Positions 5,774 to 9,572 of a stretch of 9,572 bases of DNA are shown here, in pieces. How positions within the stretch are numbered: position 1 is the stretch's first letter; each line of letters begins with the position of its first letter. Source of the stretch: Clostridiales bacterium UBA8153 (GTDB lineage: Bacteria; Bacillota; Sulfobacillia; UBA8153); assembly GCA_003449495.1 (NCBI GenBank), contig DMHJ01000092.1, forward strand, positions 1 through 9,572. Reading direction: 5' to 3'. The notes beneath the pieces were generated by a model. It did no database searches. It worked only from the letters and a program-made list of their open reading frames with translations, and was not told the DNA's origin. The translations under genes and the position numbers were made by a program.

Positions 5774-7042
5774 TCACTCTCTGTCTGGATCCGGCACAGG
5801 CTCCGGCCGGTCCGGCCCGCCGCCTCCAGGCTTAAACTTGATCTCTTGCCCGGCCTGCCAGGTACCGGCCTCTTGCAGGCGCCGGACGGTCTCCCGCCTC
5901 ACGGCGTCCACGGCGGCCAGGTACAGGGAGACGCCCGCCGCCGCCTTTTCCCCCCGGCGGATGCCTTCCCGGTGTTCGCCGGCATAGGTTGCCACGGCGT
6001 TGGCCGCCGCCACCAGAAATCCCGTGTTCACATTGTTCTTTCCCACCAGACCCCGGGCCAGCGACGCCGCGCCGGTACCTCCGTGCTGCGCGAAGGGTAC
6101 GTATCGCCCGGTGCGCTTGATGATGGCCCGCTGCACCGTCTCCAACCGCACCCGGTCAGGTTCGTGGGACTCACCGCTGGGGGCGGCGTGCACCATGCCG
6201 ATGGGATAGGCAATGGCATCGGCGCCGGTGTACTGCACGAACGCCGCTACCTGGGCGGCAAAACGCGCCAAGGGCTCTCCCTCCAGGCGCCGGTAGCTGG
6301 AGGCCTCCCCGGCCGTTCCCGTGGCCCCATACTCGGCCTCCATCATCACTTCCCGGTCTAGTAGCACTTGCCTGACCATGCCCGTTACCTCCCGGGTCAC
6401 CGCGCAGTTGAGCACCGGCGGCAGCTTCTCCGTGTCGATCATGGCCCACGCCGGCCGGATAGAGGCGACCACCCGAGAAAAATCCTCCAGGAAGGCCAGG
6501 TACTGCCGGGAGCCCAGGTAGCCGGCGTAGGACGCCGCTTCCTCCCGGGTGGGGGGCTCCAGCCCGCCCGCGGCGGCCATGAAGCCGGCGGCATCTTCCA
6601 CTAGCGCCCTGGCCACGGCCACGCGGGGACGCGAGGCCTCGCCGGGGAGAGCGGGAAAAGCCGGCACGCGAAAGTGGTCGAGGGACAACGCCACCACCCG
6701 GCACCCGTACTGGCGTATCAGGGTCCTGAGGAGCCGGTCGGCCAACCCGGCTCCGTCCGCCAAGGCCTCCGCCGCCGGACGCCGGTTCGCCCCACCTTCA
6801 CCAAAGGCGCGGAGGGCATGGTACGAGAGCTGGATGATGAGCGGCGACTGCGCTCCCTCGCCCGCCGCCGCCAGGAAGCCCCGGGCCTGGACCTCCAAGG
6901 GGAAGTTGGCGTTGGCAGCCAGTACCGTGCGGAGCCGGGAGTCCGGGCGCAGCTGCAACCGGCGGTCAAAGGGCCGGAGCTGCTCGAACAGCTGCCGCAA
7001 CTGGTGGCCGGACAAGGGGCCTTCACCTGGGCATGCGGTCAT
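5774..7042 (-). CDS. divergent class II fructose-bisphosphate aldolase-like protein
   Basis: The 422-residue product carries the landmarks of the zinc-dependent class II (ketose-bisphosphate) aldolase barrel. These are ANANFPLEVQARGFLAAA with SPLIIQLS (43-73, family AFNVNN...SPVI-like start), LSLDHF with Asp122-His123, MMEAEYGATGTAGE at 233-246 (Glu235/Glu237), GMVHAA with His285, QHGGTGAA with His320, and VGKNNVNTGF at 333-342, which resembles the KINVNTEN loop of class IIB enzymes. His123, Glu237, His285 and His320 would be the metal ligands. Oddities are a length well above the usual 280-360, an insertion of roughly 50 residues between the DH and EAEYG motifs (about 124-200), Ala after the metal His285 where VHG is usual, and a Pro/Gly-rich C-terminal tail from about 404. 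The substrate is therefore uncertain. The start ATG 7042 has AGGGTG five bases upstream. It lies 82 nt after cca and 17 nt before the flavin reductase. Confidence 0.75.
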   Translation of the reverse strand: MTACPGEGPLSGHQLRQLFEQLRPFDRRLQLRPDSRLRTVLAANANFPLEVQARGFLAAAGEGAQSPLIIQLSYHALRAFGEGGANRRPAAEALADGAGLADRLLRTLIRQYGCRVVALSLDHFRVPAFPALPGEASRPRVAVARALVEDAAGFMAAAGGLEPPTREEAASYAGYLGSRQYLAFLEDFSRVVASIRPAWAMIDTEKLPPVLNCAVTREVTGMVRQVLLDREVMMEAEYGATGTAGEASSYRRLEGEPLARFAAQVAAFVQYTGADAIAYPIGMVHAAPSGESHEPDRVRLETVQRAIIKRTGRYVPFAQHGGTGAASLARGLVGKNNVNTGFLVAAANAVATYAGEHREGIRRGEKAAAGVSLYLAAVDAVRRETVRRLQEAGTWQAGQEIKFKPGGGGPDRPEPVPDPDRE

Positions 7043-7124
7043 AGAATCACCCTCTCATACCGGAAGCGAGCACCGGCGTGACCGGCTACCCGCCCGCACC
7101 CAGTGTGCCTCCGGACCCTCCCGG

Positions 7125-8432
7125 TCAGTCCCCGCCGCCGGCATTCTCTGCGGGCCGGCCGCCCAGCTCTTCGACCAGCTGCAACAGCGCCTCCCTCTGG
7201 TTGAGGGCCGGGTCATCCAGCACCCGCCGGTGGACCAGCTCCAGGATGCGTCCGATGCCCGGACCCGGCACCCACGAGAGGGCCTTAGCCACGTCGTCAC
7301 CGTCGATGGCCAGCTGGGAAAGACCGATGGCGGACCCCTCCACCAGCACCTGGCGCAAGTGGGCTAGGGCCCGCTCCCCTTGTTCGCCCAGACCCGGCCT
7401 GCCCGAAGCCTGCCGGTCGGCATAGCGCAGGGCCAGCAGTTCACGCACGCCATCCGGCCCCAGGCACAACACCATCCGGCGCATGGTGCCCGCGGGGGTA
7501 CCCTCGGGATAGGTGAACATGTGGTGTTCCACCAGCCGTACTACCTGGCGGATCAGCCGCCGGGGGGAGCGCAGTCGCTCCAAGGCAGTCTGGGCCAGGC
7601 AGGCGCTGGAGGCGGCATGGTCGGCGCCTTCACCCTCGACCTTGCCGGCATCGTGGAAGAGGCCGGCCCAGCGCAACTCCACCACTGCCGGAGCATAGTG
7701 CGCCGTCAACACGCAGTGCCGGAAGGTGCTGCGTTCCTTCTGCCGGTAAGCAGGCTCCAGCTCCGGGAGCATGGCGGGGAGCAGCCCCCAGGCGGCCAGG
7801 TGCTCCAAGGCCGGACTGACCCCGGGGCTCAGGAGGATGGCCTCCAGCTCCGCCCGCACCCGCTCGGGTGCCACCAGCCCGACCCGGGTGGCGTGGGCAC
7901 GGATGGCAGCAGCAGTGTGCGGGTGCAGGGAGAACCCCAGCACCGCCCCGAGGCGGAGGGCGCGCAGGGCCCGCAGGTGGTCTTCGCCGAAGCGCTCGCC
8001 CGCCTCCCCCACCGCGCGCACCACCCGCAGCTCCAGGTCCTCCCGCCCTCCGGTAGGGTCGATGAGGACACCGGTGAAGGGATCGTAGGCCATGGCATTA
8101 ACGGTGAAGTCGCGGCGCAAAAGATCCAGCTCCAGGTGGCGGGTAAAGGTCACCTCCGACGGGCGCCGCCCGTCCCGGTAGCTGCCGTCGCTGCGCATGG
8201 TCAGCACATCGACGCCCGCTACCAGCACCCGGCCAAACTGCTCATCCCGGCGGCGACTCCCGGGAAAGGCGGCGGCCACCTGCCCGGGAAGGGCATCCGT
8301 TACCACGTCCCAGTCCACCGGCGGGCGGTCCAGCAGTGCGTCCCGCACGGCACCCCCCACCACATAAGCGGCAAAGCCGTGCTCCTTGAGCCGCCGGCAA
8401 ATAGTGAGGGGCCCGACCGGCACCTCGATCAT
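7125..8432 (-). CDS. cca: tRNA nucleotidyltransferase with HD domain
   Basis: A class II tRNA nucleotidyltransferase, which adds or repairs the 3' CCA end of tRNAs. From the ATG at 8432 it has 435 residues. Motifs in order: GGAVRD (26-31), the catalytic DWD (Asp40, Asp42), RRDFTVNAMAYD (106-117), the nucleotide-selecting EDHLR (150-154), and ERVRAELEAIL (190-200). A C-terminal HD phosphohydrolase domain has His239, His260-Asp261 (HDAGK), His272, His303-His304 and Asp339 (RYADRQ), a complete-looking metal set. The frame is open up to 8537, but that extension overlaps the AOR gene and is Gly/Ser-rich. AGGGGG eight bases before ATG 8432 and the family start support the shorter form. Some deep-branching Firmicutes split the job between CC-adding and A-adding enzymes, and I cannot exclude that this is one of such a pair. 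Gap to the upstream AOR gene is 55 nt. Confidence 0.92.
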   Translation of the reverse strand: MIEVPVGPLTICRRLKEHGFAAYVVGGAVRDALLDRPPVDWDVVTDALPGQVAAAFPGSRRRDEQFGRVLVAGVDVLTMRSDGSYRDGRRPSEVTFTRHLELDLLRRDFTVNAMAYDPFTGVLIDPTGGREDLELRVVRAVGEAGERFGEDHLRALRALRLGAVLGFSLHPHTAAAIRAHATRVGLVAPERVRAELEAILLSPGVSPALEHLAAWGLLPAMLPELEPAYRQKERSTFRHCVLTAHYAPAVVELRWAGLFHDAGKVEGEGADHAASSACLAQTALERLRSPRRLIRQVVRLVEHHMFTYPEGTPAGTMRRMVLCLGPDGVRELLALRYADRQASGRPGLGEQGERALAHLRQVLVEGSAIGLSQLAIDGDDVAKALSWVPGPGIGRILELVHRRVLDDPALNQREALLQLVEELGGRPAENAGGGD

Positions 8433-8487
8433 AAAGCCATCCCCCTGCCCGCTGCCAGTCTCGGCCCGGGCCGAGCCGGAACCGGGT

Positions 8488-9572
8488 TCAGGGGATAAAG
8501 TCCATGACCCCGGCCAGCCACCCCAGGCCCAGTTCATGTAGTTTCTCCCGGGTGGGCACTCCCTGATCGGTCCATCCCGACATGCGGTAGAAGGCCAGGC
8601 GCGCCCCGGCCAAGGCGTCCGGATCCACCGCCACGCCCTGGAGGGGACCGGCCGAAAAGGCGCGATGGAACCGTTCGGGCAGGTAATCGTCGGCGGCAGT
8701 GAATCCTTCCCGCAGGTTGAAGCAACGCGTCAGGTTCACCGCCCGCTCGCCCACTTTCATGAGCTCAAAGACGGAGGCATTCCACCCGGTCATGCCGCGC
8801 ACCAGCTGGGCGGTCTGCTCCAGGTCCCAAGGTACGAACTGGCAGTGCACCGAGCAGTTGGCAAAGGTACGCCAGCTGCTGACATAACTATACAACCGGA
8901 CCTTGTCCAGCGACAGGTCCTGGGCGGGCAGAGGCTCCAGCACGCCCAAAGCTCCCAGGTCCTCCAGGCTCTTGCCGGGCTTCACGTACAGCGTATCGTG
9001 GAGATTGTGGCAGTGGTCGGCGCCGGTGGGGGACACCGCATAGCCCAGCCCCAGACCGTGTTTCAGCCGGGGCTCGTGCATGGGCACTTCCAGTCCCTTG
9101 ATATGCATGGCCAGTCGCCCGGCAGCTGCTCCCAGCCGCCGCGCGGCCCGCATTACCCCCCCGGCCAAGAGGTCGCCCAGCCCCTCCCGGTAGGCAATAC
9201 GGCGCACCATCTCCACCATGGCACCGGCATTGCCGAAACTGAGGTCCAGCCCTCCCAAGATCTCCGGGGTGATGATCTTCTCTTCGAAGCACTCCATGGC
9301 AAAGGCGATGCTGGCGCCGGTCGAGATGGTGTCGACCCCGTAGGCGTTGCACAGCTCGCTGGCCTTGGAGATGACCGCCGCGTCGCCGATGCCACAGCAG
9401 GAGCCAACTGAGGCGATGGTCTCATACTCTGGCCCGCCGTAGGTGGGATCCACATAGTGGGGCGCTTCGGTCTTGACCACCTTCTTGCAGCGCACGGCAC
9501 AGGCCCAGCAGCCTTCCATGTGCAGGCCGATCGTGTCCATGATGGTGTTGGCGCTAATGGCGGCCGCGGCGG
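8488..9572 (-). CDS. aldehyde:ferredoxin oxidoreductase, 5' end beyond window
   Basis: This is the C-terminal 360 residues of a tungsten-bispterin/[4Fe-4S] aldehyde:ferredoxin oxidoreductase (AOR), which oxidises aldehydes to acids with ferredoxin (or, in reverse, reduces acids). Counting from the first complete codon, the cluster motif CWACAVRC (Cys21, Cys24, Cys28) is followed by PEYETIASVGSCCGI, GVDTISTGASIAFAMECFE, GLDLSFGNAGAMVEMV, IAYREGLGDLLAGGV, KGLEVPMHEPR and GADHCHNLHD, all AOR family blocks. Cys239 or Cys243 (NCSVHC) is the likely fourth cluster ligand. The end shows GERAVNLTRCFNLREG, DDYLPERF and FYRMSGWTDQGVPTREKLHELGL, typical of the AOR C-terminus. The frame is open to the window edge, so the ATG at 9540 is internal and about the first 40% of the protein is missing. 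AOR needs tungsten or molybdenum and strict anaerobiosis. Subtype and substrate cannot be told. Confidence 0.95.
   Translation of the reverse strand, partial: AAAAISANTIMDTIGLHMEGCWACAVRCKKVVKTEAPHYVDPTYGGPEYETIASVGSCCGIGDAAVISKASELCNAYGVDTISTGASIAFAMECFEEKIITPEILGGLDLSFGNAGAMVEMVRRIAYREGLGDLLAGGVMRAARRLGAAAGRLAMHIKGLEVPMHEPRLKHGLGLGYAVSPTGADHCHNLHDTLYVKPGKSLEDLGALGVLEPLPAQDLSLDKVRLYSYVSSWRTFANCSVHCQFVPWDLEQTAQLVRGMTGWNASVFELMKVGERAVNLTRCFNLREGFTAADDYLPERFHRAFSAGPLQGVAVDPDALAGARLAFYRMSGWTDQGVPTREKLHELGLGWLAGVMDFIP

Noticed and set aside
7380..8498. A 372-codon plus-strand open frame opposite cca
   Set aside because: It mirrors the cca coding region, has no recognisable domain, and its length follows from the high GC content of the real gene's third positions.
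8433..8537. A 35-codon N-terminal extension of the tRNA nucleotidyltransferase
   Set aside because: It overlaps the end of the AOR gene, is Gly/Ser-rich and not family-like. The ATG at 8432 has AGGGGG at proper distance and matches the family start.

Overview
The window is GC-rich bacterial DNA. Its gene content points to an anaerobe, most likely a thermophilic or moderately thermophilic member of the Firmicutes (Moorella/Desulfotomaculum-like clades). This is inferred from the combination of a tungsten/iron-sulfur aldehyde:ferredoxin oxidoreductase, an oxygen-independent B12-dependent ribonucleotide reductase, a flavoredoxin-like flavin reductase, a TM1506/DUF1893 protein and strong AGGAGGT-type ribosome-binding sites. 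No 16S or other decisive taxonomic marker is present.

Layout. Positions 1-438 hold no convincing gene, only a degenerate direct repeat (3-27 and 76-100) and GC-rich spacer. A DUF1893 gene (439-873) is the only supported plus-strand gene. It faces the minus-strand nrdR-nrdJ operon, and two short hairpins lie in the gap between them (882-915). The operon reads right to left: promoter region (about 4077-4129), a leader of roughly 160 nt, nrdR (3930-3469), an 18-nt gap with a perfect Shine-Dalgarno, then nrdJ (3450-1030). Positions 4130-4519 are a very GC-rich spacer with three copies of GGTACCGG and no credible gene.

The right half is a minus-strand cluster. From upstream to downstream it holds an aldehyde:ferredoxin oxidoreductase cut by the window edge (9572-8488), a tRNA nucleotidyltransferase with an HD domain (8432-7125), a divergent class II aldolase-superfamily protein (7042-5774), a flavoredoxin-like flavin reductase (5756-5214) and SfsA (5212-4520). 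The last two genes are separated by one nucleotide. The gaps of 55, 82, 17 and 1 nt suggest one or two transcripts.

How the genes fit together. NrdR is the dATP/ATP-sensing repressor of ribonucleotide reductase genes. Here it is co-transcribed with the only reductase in view, and two matching half-palindromic boxes exactly 32 bp apart overlap a plausible promoter ahead of nrdR, so an autoregulated nrdR-nrdJ circuit is the best-supported regulatory story. NrdJ shows no N-terminal ATP-cone, so dATP sensing for this enzyme may rest largely on NrdR. The right-hand cluster mixes housekeeping (cca, sfsA) with anaerobic redox (AOR, flavin reductase) and an unusual aldolase. Its common purpose, if any, is not evident. 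I found no CRISPR array, insertion sequence, rRNA or tRNA gene. The most unusual protein is the 422-residue aldolase-like one; no wholly new system is apparent.
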